A DNA stretch of 64,000 nucleotides, from assembly GCA_025758065.1 (NCBI GenBank), contig CP107199.1, forward strand, positions 660,001 to 724,000, written 5' to 3'. Both the position numbers and the translations under genes were made by a program. A model generated the notes under the pieces. It worked only from the letters and a program-made list of their open reading frames with translations. It had not been told where the DNA came from and did no database searches. Source of the DNA: Lachnospiraceae bacterium (GTDB taxonomy: Bacteria > Bacillota > Clostridia > Lachnospirales > Lachnospiraceae). How positions within the stretch are numbered: the first letter of the stretch is position 1; each line of letters opens with the position of its first letter. This document shows, one piece after another, positions 17,061 through 26,593 of the stretch.

Positions 17061-17918
17061 TTAAGGCTCCTCTGCACCAGCTACGATCTCAGTGATCTCC
17101 TGGGTTATGCTGGCCTGACGGGCACGGTTGTAATACAGGCTGAGCTGTTCGATCATCTCTCCTGCATTCTTGGATGCAGCATCCATGGCAGTCCTTCTCG
17201 CTGCCAGCTCACTGGCAACAGACTCACACATGGCACCATATACCATACCAGCCAGATACTCCGGCACGATGGCGTCAAACACCGTTTCGCTGTCCGGCTC
17301 ATATAAGATCAGGGAATGGATCTGTTTCATATCCTTTTCTTCCCCTGAAAGGTCTTCTAACGGAAGCATGGATGATACATCCGGCTTCTGGGAAAGCATA
17401 GAGACAAAGTTGGTATAGCCCAGAGCTGCATGGCCAAATTCCCCGGCCTTAAAAGCCCTGCACAATAAAGCTGCGATTTCAAAGCAGTCGGATACAGAAA
17501 TATCTCCTGCTTCTGCGAATTCTTCAGTTACCAGTTCTATGCCCCTGCGTTTGTAATATTCCACTGCTTTCTTTCCGATAGGAAGTACACAGTAGTCTTT
17601 CCCGGCAGTCTGGCTCTCCATTTCCTTGAACAGGTTGGAATTGTATCCACCTGCCAGTCCTCTGTCACCGGCGATCACTACATAGCACCATTTTTCGTTT
17701 TTGCTCTTCTTTGTATATACAGAAGAAAGATCTGTGTTGCCTGCAGCGATCTGTTCCAGTGTGTTTTCCAGAGTGTGGAAATAAGGCCGGCTTGCATCTG
17801 CCCGTTCCTTTGCCTTACGCAGCTTGGAGGATGCCACCAGTTCCATTGCTTTGGTGATCTGCATGGTGCTCTGTATGCTCTTCATACGGAGCTTCACGGC
17901 TTTCATATTTGCAGCCAT
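17061..17918 (-). CDS. atpG: ATP synthase gamma subunit
   Basis: 285 residues. N-terminal helix (MKAVKLRMKSIQSTMQITKAMELVASSKLRKA) and C-terminal helix (MIEQLSLYYNRARQASITQEITEIVAGA) form the rotating coiled coil, flanking a Rossmann-like middle (VVIAGDRGLAGGYNSNLF). It transmits rotation from the c ring to the alpha3beta3 head. The start follows a clear GGAGGGA site. Confidence 0.97.
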   Translation of the reverse strand: MAANMKAVKLRMKSIQSTMQITKAMELVASSKLRKAKERADASRPYFHTLENTLEQIAAGNTDLSSVYTKKSKNEKWCYVVIAGDRGLAGGYNSNLFKEMESQTAGKDYCVLPIGKKAVEYYKRRGIELVTEEFAEAGDISVSDCFEIAALLCRAFKAGEFGHAALGYTNFVSMLSQKPDVSSMLPLEDLSGEEKDMKQIHSLILYEPDSETVFDAIVPEYLAGMVYGAMCESVASELAARRTAMDAASKNAGEMIEQLSLYYNRARQASITQEITEIVAGAEEP

Positions 17919-17992
17919 GTGTTCCCTCCTTATAATTCATATCATTGACCCCTGCGCTCCCGAAACAGGGAAACAGGGATCTGATATCACTA

Positions 17993-19522
17993 TTATCTGG
18001 TCTTTAAAAACCGGTCGGTATAGTCAGCAAGAGCAGCTTTTAACTTCTCTTCTGTTTCGCCTTCCAGTTTTCCGGTAGTACGGATACCTTCCATAGCAGC
18101 CACGCCCTGTGCATCACTGTCAAGGAATGTATAAAGGCCTTCTTCGTACGCCTGGATATCTTCTACTTCAACACTGGTCAGGACACCCTTTACTACCGCA
18201 TACAGGATCGCTACCTGCTTCTCTACAGGTACAGGTGTGCTTCTTCCCTGTTTTAAAACTTCCACGATACGTGCGCCCTGTGCCAGACGTGCCTTAGTGT
18301 CTGCATCCAGGTCAGAACCGAACTGTGCGAAGCTCTGCAGCTCTCTGTACTGGGAGTATACCAGTTTCAAGGTTCCGGCAACCTTCTTCATTGCCTTGAT
18401 CTGTGCATTACCACCAACTCGGGATACGGAGATACCAGGGTTTACAGCAGGCATGATACCGGAGTGGAACAGCTCTGTCTCCAGGAAGATCTGTCCGTCA
18501 GTAATGGAAATAACGTTGGTAGGGATGTATGCAGATACGTCACCTGCCTGTGTCTCGATGATCGGAAGGGCTGTAAGAGAACCGCCTCCCTTTTCATCAG
18601 AAAGCTTTGCTGCACGCTCCAGTAAACGGGAGTGCAGATAGAATACGTCACCAGGATAAGCTTCACGGCCCGGTGGACGGCGGATCAGAAGGGAAAGTGC
18701 ACGGTATGCAACCGCATGCTTACTTAAGTCATCATAGATGATCAGTACGTGTTTTCCCTTGTTCATAAAATATTCACCCATTGCACAGCCTGAATAAGGT
18801 GCAATATACTGTAATGGGCTTGTCTCAGATGCAGTTGCAGCAACAACAATGGTATAATCCATAGCGCCGCCTGCCTGCAGCTCAGATACCAGGCTGGCAA
18901 CGGTAGAACGTTTCTGTCCGATGGCAACATAGATACAGATAACGTCTTTGCCCTTCTGGTTTAAAATGGTATCTGTAGCAATAGTAGTCTTACCAGTCTG
19001 TCGGTCACCGATGATCAGCTCTCGCTGTCCTCTTCCGATAGGGATCATGGAGTCGATCGCCTTGATACCTGTCTGTAATGGTTCCTTAACCGGCTGTCTG
19101 TCACAGATGCCGGGTGCCGGTGATTCCACCGGTCTGTATTCAGTTGTCTCAATAGGGCCTGCGCCATCGATCGGCTGGCCGATGGCATTTACAACACGTC
19201 CGATCATTGCCTCGCCTACAGGTACGCTTACTACCTTTCCTGTACGCTTAACAGTCTGTCCTTCACTGATCCCCTGATCAGAACCGAACAGAACGACGGA
19301 AACGCTGTTTTCTTCCAGGTTCTGAGCCATTCCGAAGGTGCCGTCTTCAAACTCCAGCAGCTCTCCTGACATACAGTTGGTCAGGCCGCTTACTCTGGCA
19401 ATACCATCACCTACGATCAGAACGGTTCCTGTTTCGCTCTGCTCAATAGCATTCTGGTAATATTTGATCTGGCTTCGGATGACTTTGGATATCTCTTCCG
19501 GTTTTAATTGCATTCCATTCAC
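17993..19522 (-). CDS. atpA: ATP synthase alpha subunit
   Basis: 509 residues, non-catalytic F1 subunit. The Walker A is [13 protein letters not shown], with [11 protein letters not shown] and the alpha-specific [13 protein letters not shown]. The arginine finger lies in [13 protein letters not shown]. The length and motif order are standard. A gap of 74 bases to atpG is the longest in the F1 part of the operon and contains no obvious structure. Confidence 0.98.
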   Translation of the reverse strand: MNGMQLKPEEISKVIRSQIKYYQNAIEQSETGTVLIVGDGIARVSGLTNCMSGELLEFEDGTFGMAQNLEENSVSVVLFGSDQGISEGQTVKRTGKVVSVPVGEAMIGRVVNAIGQPIDGAGPIETTEYRPVESPAPGICDRQPVKEPLQTGIKAIDSMIPIGRGQRELIIGDRQTGKTTIATDTILNQKGKDVICIYVAIGQKRSTVASLVSELQAGGAMDYTIVVAATASETSPLQYIAPYSGCAMGEYFMNKGKHVLIIYDDLSKHAVAYRALSLLIRRPPGREAYPGDVFYLHSRLLERAAKLSDEKGGGSLTALPIIETQAGDVSAYIPTNVISITDGQIFLETELFHSGIMPAVNPGISVSRVGGNAQIKAMKKVAGTLKLVYSQYRELQSFAQFGSDLDADTKARLAQGARIVEVLKQGRSTPVPVEKQVAILYAVVKGVLTSVEVEDIQAYEEGLYTFLDSDAQGVAAMEGIRTTGKLEGETEEKLKAALADYTDRFLKTR

Positions 19523-19573
19523 ATCCTTTATACGATGATTTCCGTAACGTAACTATTTATTAATTTAATACAG

Positions 19574-20104
19574 TTACTCCGTAATTTTCTTTTTAAGCCT
19601 TGACAGACGTTCCTGAACAGTGCCGTCAAGCTGCTTTCCTTCTAACTCCACGCGGATACCGCCAAGTATGGTGCTGTCCGTTTTCTGTGTAAGAAGGACG
19701 GTCTTGCCGCTGATTTTTTCCAGTCTTTCTTTTAATGCCTGTGCCTGTGCTTCTGTAAGGGCTACTGCAGTAGTGACCACTGCTTCCGCAATGTTGTGAT
19801 CCTCGTTGTAGCGTGCCTTAAACTGTCTGCAGCTGTCACGGTATTCCCGCAGCATGCCGCTTTCGCATAACAGTTTTAAGTAGTTTAACAGATACAGGGA
19901 AAGCTGTCCTTCAAAAGCCTTGTCCAACAGCCCTACACGTTCTGTTTTGGGAATGGATGGCTCAGAAAGAAGAGTCAGATAATCTGGGTTCTCTTTGAAA
20001 AGAGCCATTATCTGCTCCATCTGTGGAAGTATCTCCTCTGTCAGCTTTTCTTCTGCGGCAAGGTCATAGAGACTGTCCCCATAGATCTTTGCGGTCTTGG
20101 TCAT
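19574..20104 (-). CDS. atpH: ATP synthase delta subunit (OSCP)
   Basis: 176 residues. The N-terminal helical bundle (AKIYGDSLYDLAAEEKL to EPSIPKTERVGLLDKAF) and C-terminal region (AVALTEAQAQALKERLEKISGK, then LGGIRVELEGKQLDGTV) match the peripheral-stalk delta subunit joining b to the top of F1. The start overlaps atpF by 4 bases (ATGA), so translation is coupled. Confidence 0.95.
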   Translation of the reverse strand: MTKTAKIYGDSLYDLAAEEKLTEEILPQMEQIMALFKENPDYLTLLSEPSIPKTERVGLLDKAFEGQLSLYLLNYLKLLCESGMLREYRDSCRQFKARYNEDHNIAEAVVTTAVALTEAQAQALKERLEKISGKTVLLTQKTDSTILGGIRVELEGKQLDGTVQERLSRLKKKITE

Positions 20105-20607
20105 GATGCCTCACCTACATTCTCAATAAACTCGTCGATCAGCTTCTTATGGTCTTCTTCTGAGATCTCGCGCTCGATCACCTTGCCGGCAATGTCCATG
20201 GCAATGCCGCCGATCTCATTTTTAATGTCATTGACTGCCTTCTTCTTCTCCTGGGCGATATCAGCCTCAGCCTTCGCCTTGATCCCTGCTGCCTGTGTCT
20301 GGGCTTCCTGGATCATGGCCTCACTGCGTGCTGCAGCGTCCTTCTGGGCATTCTGGAGAATGGAATTTGCAGTTTCTTTTGCTTTTGCCATTTCAGCTTC
20401 ATAATCAGCCTTCATGGCAGCCGCTTCTTCCTTTGCCTTTTTCGCATCCTGGATCTGAGAATCAGCCAATGCTCTTCTCTTCTCGATGATCGCGCATACC
20501 GGCTTGAACAAGAATTTCTTGATCAGCCAGCACTGGATGAACAGGTTGCAGATCTGGGCAATGAAAGTCCACGGTATGATCGTTACTAATTCCTGTGTTT
20601 CCCGCAT
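20101..20607 (-). CDS. atpF: ATP synthase b subunit
   Basis: 168 residues. One N-terminal membrane helix (WTFIAQICNLFIQCWLIKKFLF) is followed by a long charged coiled coil rich in Ala, Lys, Glu and Gln (about 45-150), the peripheral stalk. An upstream gap of about 100 bases separates it from atpE. AGGAGGG lies before the ATG. Confidence 0.95.
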   Translation of the reverse strand: MRETQELVTIIPWTFIAQICNLFIQCWLIKKFLFKPVCAIIEKRRALADSQIQDAKKAKEEAAAMKADYEAEMAKAKETANSILQNAQKDAAARSEAMIQEAQTQAAGIKAKAEADIAQEKKKAVNDIKNEIGGIAMDIAGKVIEREISEEDHKKLIDEFIENVGEAS

Positions 20608-20711
20608 CTTTCTACCCTCCTGTCTGTGGAAACCGCCTTCTGTTTTTGTGAAGTCTTCACATATTTATATTTGTATGTGTAGACTTTGAAACAGTAAGTG
20701 TTTCGTTAAAC

Positions 20712-21056
<345 letters not shown>

Positions 21057-21818
21057 TTAACCTTCTGCCGCATTTGCAATATACATGATCGTCAGCATAC
21101 TGAAAATGAATGCCTGCATGAAACCGGAGAACCAGTCAAAGTAGACAGACAGAATGGCCGGAATACCCACATCAAGGAATGGGATGCTTCCTAAGACCTG
21201 CCCAAGCGCACCTGGCAGCCAGCCAAGAAGCGCTGATGTTGCTACCGCCAAAGCTGCATAGATCAACCCGTTGATAACAACGCCAGAAAGAATATTTCCA
21301 AAATGACGGCACGCCATACTTACCGGTGTTGCCAGTTCTGACAGGACATTAAATGGTGTCATGACCGGGATTGGGGTAGTAAAGCCCTTTAAGTATCCCA
21401 GTATGCCGCCAGCCTTGATCTTATTGGAAGTGATCATAATGAACACTACCACTGCCCAGGCTGCTTCTGTGGAAAGATCAGCTGTAGGGCTTCTCAGACC
21501 GGTAAGGCTGATAAGATTGGAAACTACACTGGTCGTAAACAAAGCTGCCACAAATGGGATCAGGTTATCAAACTTTGTTCCGCCGGTATTATTTCTCACA
21601 AACTTCTGTGCCTGTTCTACCAGCATCTCGGCCACTGCCTGCCGTTTGGATATATTCTCTACCTTCAGGTCCCTGGTAAACCAGATACACAGTCCCGTAA
21701 TAAGTATCATTACGATCCAGCTGACCACCAGTGTTTCGGATATTAGGAAATCGCCAAGGACAGGTATGCCTGTAGGGATCCTGAAATAAACCGCAGCACC
21801 TGAAATATTAAAATTCAT
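21057..21818 (-). CDS. atpB: ATP synthase a subunit
   Basis: 253 residues, polytopic. The conserved stator arginine that faces the c ring is in MACRHFGNILSG, and the helices around VFIMITSNKIKAGG and IFSMLTIMYIANAAEG are the usual half-channel helices. The stretch between SLTGLRSPTADLSTEAAWAVVVF is characteristic of clostridial a subunits. Integral membrane. Confidence 0.95.
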   Translation of the reverse strand: MNFNISGAAVYFRIPTGIPVLGDFLISETLVVSWIVMILITGLCIWFTRDLKVENISKRQAVAEMLVEQAQKFVRNNTGGTKFDNLIPFVAALFTTSVVSNLISLTGLRSPTADLSTEAAWAVVVFIMITSNKIKAGGILGYLKGFTTPIPVMTPFNVLSELATPVSMACRHFGNILSGVVINGLIYAALAVATSALLGWLPGALGQVLGSIPFLDVGIPAILSVYFDWFSGFMQAFIFSMLTIMYIANAAEG

Positions 21819-21840
21819 ATCCGCATTTTCATCTCCTTTC

Positions 21841-22263
21841 TTATAGATTTGGCTTTGCTTTTATTATTCCCAGAATGTTAATAAGCTTAATGCTCAAACT
21901 TGGGAAAAACAGCGGTATAATGCCCGCCGCAGCATTAACAAATGGTAATACCATTGCCAGAACGATCCATAATAACTGGGCCATGGAACGGTATCTGTAA
22001 CTTATTTTCATACTCTTGTAGGCCTGTTCATCACTCTGCTCCCCGGATGCGATCTTCTGCACCGTAAGTCCCATAATGAAAAAGTTTCCTACTGCAACAG
22101 CTGTCCCAATGATGCCGCCAATAATTACCTTATGATCAAATGGTATTGCCTCCGGAAAAAGTTTATGACAGATTGCAAAAGCGACGATCATAAGTATCGT
22201 ACCTGCGCCACTCCAGCATGCAATGTGTCCTGTTTCTTTTTTTACTGCCGGCTGGATCTTCAT
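21841..22263 (-). CDS. atpI: ATP synthase subunit I-like membrane protein
   Basis: About 140 residues with four hydrophobic segments (about 18-40, 48-70, 95-112 and 115-132). It sits in the atpI position before atpB. AtpI-type proteins assist c-ring assembly. The frame is open to 22284, but the ATG at 22263 has GGGAGG directly upstream. Sequence match to E. coli AtpI is weak, so the call rests mostly on topology and position. Confidence 0.7.
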   Translation of the reverse strand: MKIQPAVKKETGHIACWSGAGTILMIVAFAICHKLFPEAIPFDHKVIIGGIIGTAVAVGNFFIMGLTVQKIASGEQSDEQAYKSMKISYRYRSMAQLLWIVLAMVLPFVNAAAGIIPLFFPSLSIKLINILGIIKAKPNL

Positions 22264-22319
22264 ATTTCTACCTCCCTGCTGCACGGATATGCGTTTTACC
22301 TGCGCCTATCCCCAATGAG

Positions 22320-22592
22320 TTATACATGTCTGTTAAAGGATCTCTCATGTTCCCTGTTCTTCTTTTTCGTCGTTTTCTGTTCTTTCATAATGACCAGGTA
22401 TAATTTATATGCCGTCATAAATGAGCCTCCAAGCCCCATGATAAAGCCGGGGATATAGATCCATCCCCCTATCATAAAATGGCTGTTAAGCCAGCTGCAT
22501 AAAAAAAGACACAACAGCAGCGGAGCTGCCAGAGAGATTCCCATCTGGCTAAGCAGTGAAAGATTCCTCAGAATATACTGCCAGTCTTTCAT
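22320..22592 (-). CDS. atpZ: AtpZ/AtpI family F0 accessory protein
   Basis: About 90 residues from the ATG at 22592 (AAAGGGAT upstream; the longer frame to 22766 has no good start). Two membrane helices (LSLLSQMGISLAAPLLLCLFL; IYIPGFIMGLGGSFMTAYKLYLVI) joined by a short loop, then a basic tail. The QMG...G pattern and two-helix hairpin match AtpZ, which with AtpI is linked to Mg2+/Ca2+ transport and c-ring assembly. First gene of the operon. Confidence 0.75.
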   Translation of the reverse strand: MKDWQYILRNLSLLSQMGISLAAPLLLCLFLCSWLNSHFMIGGWIYIPGFIMGLGGSFMTAYKLYLVIMKEQKTTKKKNREHERSFNRHV

Positions 22593-22617
22593 AAAATGTA
22601 TCCCTTTCCTTGTCAAT

Positions 22618-22623
22618 AGTATA
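22618..22623 (-). promoter_or_regulatory. Extended -10 promoter of the atp operon
   Basis: On the minus strand TTTGATATACT gives TGA-TATACT, an extended -10. No good -35 is seen. The start point would lie about 20 bases before the atpZ ATG. Confidence 0.5.
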
Positions 22624-22909
22624 TCAAACTTTCCGGTGTTTTTTGTTGTTTTTTTATAAATACAATTGGAAAATACCGAAACTATCCCTACAGATTTTGT
22701 ACAACTTGAATAGATTATACTCGATATCCCATAAATAAGCAATGGCATTTTTTGCATTATTTGCAATTTTTTTTAGACACTCTAACTTTTTTTGTTCGTT
22801 TTGTCTTAACAATTTCCTAACTCGCGTTATGCTTTTCACAAACTCTTCGTTTTCTTTTTGACAATTTTTCCCAATACCCCCTCTGTATCTTATTTCCAGA
22901 CCTTTCTCC

Positions 22910-22938
22910 TTGCCCGCAAATTATAAATATGTTACAAT
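22910..22938 (+). promoter_or_regulatory. Promoter of the 5-oxoproline transporter operon
   Basis: TTGCCC (22910-22915), 17-base spacer, TACAAT (22933-22938). The predicted start near 22945 lies just before the inverted repeat at 22957-22979. Confidence 0.5.
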
Positions 22939-22956
22939 TCTCCCTACTATGCTGCA

Positions 22957-22979
22957 GGTGTTAAAGATTTTTTGACACC
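22957..22979. promoter_or_regulatory. Inverted repeat GGTGT-N13-ACACC, candidate operator
   Basis: Perfect 5-bp arms 13 bases apart, immediately downstream of the predicted start point of the DUF969/DUF979/pcp unit. Its position suits a repressor site or a leader hairpin. The TTGACA inside it lacks a matching -10. Confidence 0.4.
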
Positions 22980-23018
22980 CATAGTGTACTATATTTTTAA
23001 ACAGGAGGGTTTTATTTA

Positions 23019-23711
23019 ATGGAAATCATCAAATTAATTGGTGTACTTATTGTCGTGATCGGCTTTATCCTGAAATTAGATACTCTGGCTGTAGTCGTTG
23101 TGGCAGGCCTTGCCACCGGACTGGTTGCCGGAATGAGTCCTATGGATATCCTGAACACACTTGGCACCGCATTTATCACCAACCGCACTGCCACTCTTTT
23201 CATCCTTACACTGCCTGTGATCGGCCTGTGTGAGCGGAATGGTTTAAAAGATAAGGCAGTGGACTTTATCCGTTCTTTAAAGAACATGACCACTGGAAAG
23301 CTTATCGCCATCTGGCAGGTCATCCGTACCTTTGCCTCTGCTTTCTCCCTGCGTGTCGGCGGCCACCCCCAGTTTATCCGCCCACTGATCAATCCTATGG
23401 CCCAGGCAGCAGCCGTTGTACAGTACAAGGAACTGGACGAGAAATCCGAAGACCAGATCAAAGGAATGTGTGCCGGAAGTGAAAACTACGGCAACTTCTT
23501 TGCACAAAACTGTTTCATGGGATCTTCCGGAACTCTTCTGATCGTATCCACCTTAAGCGAACAGGGCTATCCTGTAGACGCGCTCCAGATCGCAGGCCAG
23601 TCTGTTCCCATCGCTGTGATCTCTGCTGTTACAGGCATTATCTACGCCCTGATCTTTGACCAGATTTTAAAACGCCGTCTGGCATCTAAAGCCACCAAGG
23701 AGGACAAATAA
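23019..23711 (+). CDS. 5-oxoproline transporter, DUF969 family subunit
   Basis: 230 residues, membrane protein with about six hydrophobic helices (IKLIGVLIVVIGFILKL, LAVVVVAGLATGLVAG, TLFILTLPVIGLCE and a C-terminal PIAVISAVTGIIYALIF). DUF969 and DUF979 proteins occur as a pair next to pyroglutamyl peptidase and are now named as a 5-oxoproline (pyroglutamate) transporter. That same neighbourhood is seen here. RVGGHPQFIRPLI and CFMGSSGTLLI are conserved-looking loops. AGGAGGG lies 10 bases before the ATG. It abuts the DUF979 gene. Confidence 0.85.
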   Translation: MEIIKLIGVLIVVIGFILKLDTLAVVVVAGLATGLVAGMSPMDILNTLGTAFITNRTATLFILTLPVIGLCERNGLKDKAVDFIRSLKNMTTGKLIAIWQVIRTFASAFSLRVGGHPQFIRPLINPMAQAAAVVQYKELDEKSEDQIKGMCAGSENYGNFFAQNCFMGSSGTLLIVSTLSEQGYPVDALQIAGQSVPIAVISAVTGIIYALIFDQILKRRLASKATKEDK

Positions 23712-23712
23712 T

Positions 23713-24645
23713 ATGACCTGGAACATAAGCACCATTGTTGCAGAAGTTTTCTACTGCATTATCGGCCTTAATTTTATCGCAACAGGCATGAAAGCCCTAA
23801 AAGATGATACCTGTGTTAAAAAAGGCACTACCGCCCTTTTCTGGTTCATTCTTGCATTTACCTTTATCATGGGACCTTATCTTCCAAAATGGATCACCGG
23901 TCTGTGCGTTGTATTTTTAGCCATCCTTACTGCATTTAAACGTGTAGCCCCAAGCAAAAGCGATATGCCAAAAGAGGCAGAAACCCGTGCTGCTGCTGAC
24001 AGACTTGGCTACAGCGTATTTATCCCGCCGCTGGTACTGGCTGTCAGCGCTGTTTTAGTTGCTACTTTCTTAAAGGTACTTGGTGCCAATAATGCTATCG
24101 GTATCTCCGGCTCCATCGCCCTGGTCACTGCTTTTATCATTTTCAGGCCAAAGGCTGTTTATGCGGTAAAAGACTGTACCCGTCTCACTGACAATGTAGG
24201 TGTTACCGGTATCCTTCCCCAGGTCCTGGCAGCACTGGGGTCTGTATTCACAGCTGCCGGTGTAGGCGATGTGATCGCAAGCGGCGTAAGCGCCGTGATC
24301 CCGGCCGGAAACCTGTTTGCAGCTACTGCTGTTTACTGTATCTCCATGGCTTTATTTACCATGATCATGGGTAATGGCTTTGCCGCTTTCTCTGTTATCA
24401 CCGTAGGCATCGGCATCCCGTTTTTGATCGCCCAGGGGGCTGACCCTGTGGTTGTAGGCGCACTTGGCCTGACAGCAGGCTACTGCGGTACTTTAATGAC
24501 TCCTATGGCAGCTAACTTTAATATTCTGCCTGCAGCCCTTCTTGAAACAAAGAACAAATACATTGTTATCTTAAGCCAGCTGCCGGTTGCGCTGGTGATG
24601 CTTGCTGTTCACATTGTATTAATGTATACTCTGGCATTTCGTTAA
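23713..24645 (+). CDS. 5-oxoproline transporter, DUF979 family subunit
   Basis: 310 residues with eight to ten hydrophobic segments. GNGFAAFSVITVGIGIPFLI and TAGYCGTLMTPMAANFNILPAAL resemble the substrate-binding re-entrant motifs of ion-coupled carboxylate transporters. It begins 1 base after the DUF969 stop, so the two are probably made in equal amounts and act together. The downstream pcp gene supplies the pyroglutamate-releasing enzyme, supporting uptake or exchange of 5-oxoproline. Confidence 0.85.
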   Translation: MTWNISTIVAEVFYCIIGLNFIATGMKALKDDTCVKKGTTALFWFILAFTFIMGPYLPKWITGLCVVFLAILTAFKRVAPSKSDMPKEAETRAAADRLGYSVFIPPLVLAVSAVLVATFLKVLGANNAIGISGSIALVTAFIIFRPKAVYAVKDCTRLTDNVGVTGILPQVLAALGSVFTAAGVGDVIASGVSAVIPAGNLFAATAVYCISMALFTMIMGNGFAAFSVITVGIGIPFLIAQGADPVVVGALGLTAGYCGTLMTPMAANFNILPAALLETKNKYIVILSQLPVALVMLAVHIVLMYTLAFR

Positions 24646-24699
24646 AATATTGTTCTTTTTTGCATATACTGCATAAAATATAACTAATTTTTAACAAAG

Positions 24700-24741
24700 T
24701 TTACCGGATAAATCTTAATTTTTTTTTGAATATCCGGTAAA
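24700..24741 (+). terminator. Hairpin between DUF979 and pcp (terminator or attenuator)
   Basis: TTTACCGGATA (24700-24710) pairs perfectly with TATCCGGTAAA (24731-24741) around a T-rich 20-base loop. A weak T tract follows (ACATTTTT). It may partly end the transporter transcript before pcp. Confidence 0.5.
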
Positions 24742-24778
24742 ACATTTTTCGACAATTTCTCAGAAAGGATGATATACT

Positions 24779-25420
24779 ATGAAACTTCTTCTCACTGCAT
24801 TTGACCCATTTGGCGGAGATCCGGTCAATCCGGCTTTAGAGGCTGTAAAACTTGTTTCCGGTACTGTTGGCGCTGTCCAGGTAGTAAAGCTGGAAGTACC
24901 TACTGTTTTCGGCAGATCCATTGACACAGTGGCAAAAGCCATTAAAGCAGAAAAACCGGATGCTGTTCTCTGTATCGGACAGGCCGGAGGACGTTTTGAC
25001 CTGACACCGGAGCGTGTTGCCATTAACTTAGATGATGCCCGCATCAAAGACAACGAAGGCAACCAGCCTATTGACGTGCCCATCTTTGAAGACGGTGCCC
25101 CTGCTTATTTTTCTACTCTTCCTATTAAAGCTATGGTACAGAATATCCGGAATGCCGGACTTCCTGCCAGCGTTTCCAACACTGCCGGAACCTTTGTATG
25201 CAACCACCTGATGTACGGTGTTCTCTATACTCTGGCTAAAAGCTATCCGGGAGTCAGAGGCGGCTTTATGCACGTTCCTTTTATTCCAAGCCAAGTAGTA
25301 AACCGTCCGTCTGTACCATCCATGAATTTACAGGATATTGCAAAAGGGATTGAAGCTGCCATTGCTGCTATTGGTGAAAATGAAAACGATATCCTGACTG
25401 CGGAAGGTGCTACACACTAA
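24779..25420 (+). CDS. pcp: Pyroglutamyl-peptidase I
   Basis: 213 residues, C15 cysteine peptidase that removes N-terminal 5-oxoproline from peptides. N-terminal [16 protein letters not shown]; the catalytic triad can be placed at Glu in the [17 protein letters not shown] region, Cys in [15 protein letters not shown] and His in [12 protein letters not shown]. The length is normal for the tetrameric bacterial enzyme. AAAGGATG lies before the ATG. The product 5-oxoproline is the presumed substrate of the transporter encoded just upstream. Confidence 0.95.
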   Translation: MKLLLTAFDPFGGDPVNPALEAVKLVSGTVGAVQVVKLEVPTVFGRSIDTVAKAIKAEKPDAVLCIGQAGGRFDLTPERVAINLDDARIKDNEGNQPIDVPIFEDGAPAYFSTLPIKAMVQNIRNAGLPASVSNTAGTFVCNHLMYGVLYTLAKSYPGVRGGFMHVPFIPSQVVNRPSVPSMNLQDIAKGIEAAIAAIGENENDILTAEGATH

Positions 25421-25502
25421 GCAGAATATACCTGTAGGATCTGCCAACGTCGTTTTATTTGCAGAGACACATCACACACAATATCTATAGAACAGCAAAA
25501 AA

Positions 25503-25535
25503 AGCTCCCCGCCCAGGTAATTGGGCTGAGGAGCT
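25503..25535. terminator. Bidirectional terminator between pcp and larE
   Basis: AGCTCC and CCCA pair with TGGG and GGAGCT (25503-25516 with 25521-25535) around a 4- to 6-base loop. T runs follow on both strands (TTTTTT at 25535-25540; AAAAAAA at about 25497-25503 on plus). It serves both converging genes. Confidence 0.85.
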
Positions 25536-25609
25536 TTTTTGCTGTTCTGCTGTTTCTTTGCTACTCTGCTGTTCTTTTGCTATTCATGCAGCCGATGTGT
25601 CTGCTTCTA

Positions 25610-26449
25610 TTATTTATCCAGACCAACATCCATGCTGCCGGAACGAAAGCCTTCCAGATCCATGGTAATGTATACAAAACCAAGATCCTTTAATGTCTTT
25701 ACAATCTCATCTCCATGCTCTAACAGCTTTCCAAATGAGGTCTTGTCTGCCTCAATACGCACTACATTTCCATGAAGGCGCAGGCGGACATTTCCTCCTA
25801 ACAGCTCTCTTAAATAGCCTTCGCCTGCTTCGATCTGCTTCATAACATCATAGTCGATCGGCGTATTATACGGCAGTCTGGTTGCCATACATGGGGTTGA
25901 CGGGCGGGACGCTACAGAAATGCCCCATTCCTTTGCCATGGCTTTTACTTCCGCTTTGGTAATGTGCAGCTGCGCCAGCGGACTGACGATGCCCAGTTCT
26001 TTTAATGCCTGGATACCCGGGCGGTATACATGGTGGTCATCCTCATTGGTTCCGTCCATAACAGTCTCAGCGCCAAGGCTTTTTGCCATTTCCTTTAAAT
26101 TTACAAACAGATGCTTTTTGCACAGATAACAACGGTTCACCGGGTTCATTCGGATGGCTTCCTGCTCCAGTTCATTTACATGTATTACCTTGTGAACACC
26201 CCCAAGCTCTGCTGCCACCCGGTTTGCGATCTCCAGGTCACATGAAGGATGCAGGCGGCTGTCAAAGGTAACTGCAAAAACCTTGCTGCCGTCTTTTGTG
26301 GCTGCTTTTACAGCAGCCTTTAAGATCAGACTGCTGTCCACGCCGCCGGAGAAAGCTACACAAAGGTCTTTCCCCCCTGCTGTGTACTTTCCCATGAATG
26401 TTTCTAACTGTTCCAGTCTTTCTTTTACTGAGTGATTCTGTCCTTCCAT
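25610..26449 (-). CDS. larE: Nickel-pincer cofactor sulfur transferase LarE (three-cysteine type)
   Basis: 279 residues. LarE adenylates and then thiolates pyridinium-3,5-biscarboxylic acid mononucleotide on the way to the Ni-pincer cofactor. The PP-loop is SGGVDSS (34-40). C107 and C110 (RCYLCK) and C187 (TPCMATR) form the three-Cys set of LarE proteins that hold a [4Fe-4S] cluster and take sulfur from it, unlike the single sacrificial Cys of Lactobacillus plantarum. DGTNEDDH and SRPSTPCMA are family motifs. Last gene of larB-larC-larE; a bidirectional terminator follows. The larC-larE gap of 144 bases has no clear promoter. Confidence 0.93.
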   Translation of the reverse strand: MEGQNHSVKERLEQLETFMGKYTAGGKDLCVAFSGGVDSSLILKAAVKAATKDGSKVFAVTFDSRLHPSCDLEIANRVAAELGGVHKVIHVNELEQEAIRMNPVNRCYLCKKHLFVNLKEMAKSLGAETVMDGTNEDDHHVYRPGIQALKELGIVSPLAQLHITKAEVKAMAKEWGISVASRPSTPCMATRLPYNTPIDYDVMKQIEAGEGYLRELLGGNVRLRLHGNVVRIEADKTSFGKLLEHGDEIVKTLKDLGFVYITMDLEGFRSGSMDVGLDK

Positions 26450-26593
26450 CCTTCCGGTCTCCTTTACTGTAGGTCTTATAATAAACTTTTGTCTTCCCCG
26501 GTTATCTGTTTTTGCTGCCCCCTGTTTGTAAGCGTGCTGTCGAAACCTCTCTGTAACTGTTTTACGGACTGATCTTAGCCTGAGCAGCCTGCT

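Larger units (their letters stand above)
22593..23018. other. Divergent intergenic region atpZ / DUF969
   Basis: A 426-base AT-rich gap holding the two divergent promoters and an inverted repeat listed separately. The central 200 bases contain T-rich tracts and no credible gene; frames there lack ribosome binding sites and family features. Confidence 0.7.

Noticed and set aside
22593..22839. Upstream extension of atpZ and a 61-codon frame opposite the intergenic region
   Set aside because: No ribosome binding site, AT-driven composition; the ATG at 22592 is well supported.
22973..22979. TTGACA as -35 of the DUF969 gene
   Set aside because: No -10 at proper distance; TTGCCC-N17-TACAAT upstream is better and this sequence belongs to an inverted repeat.
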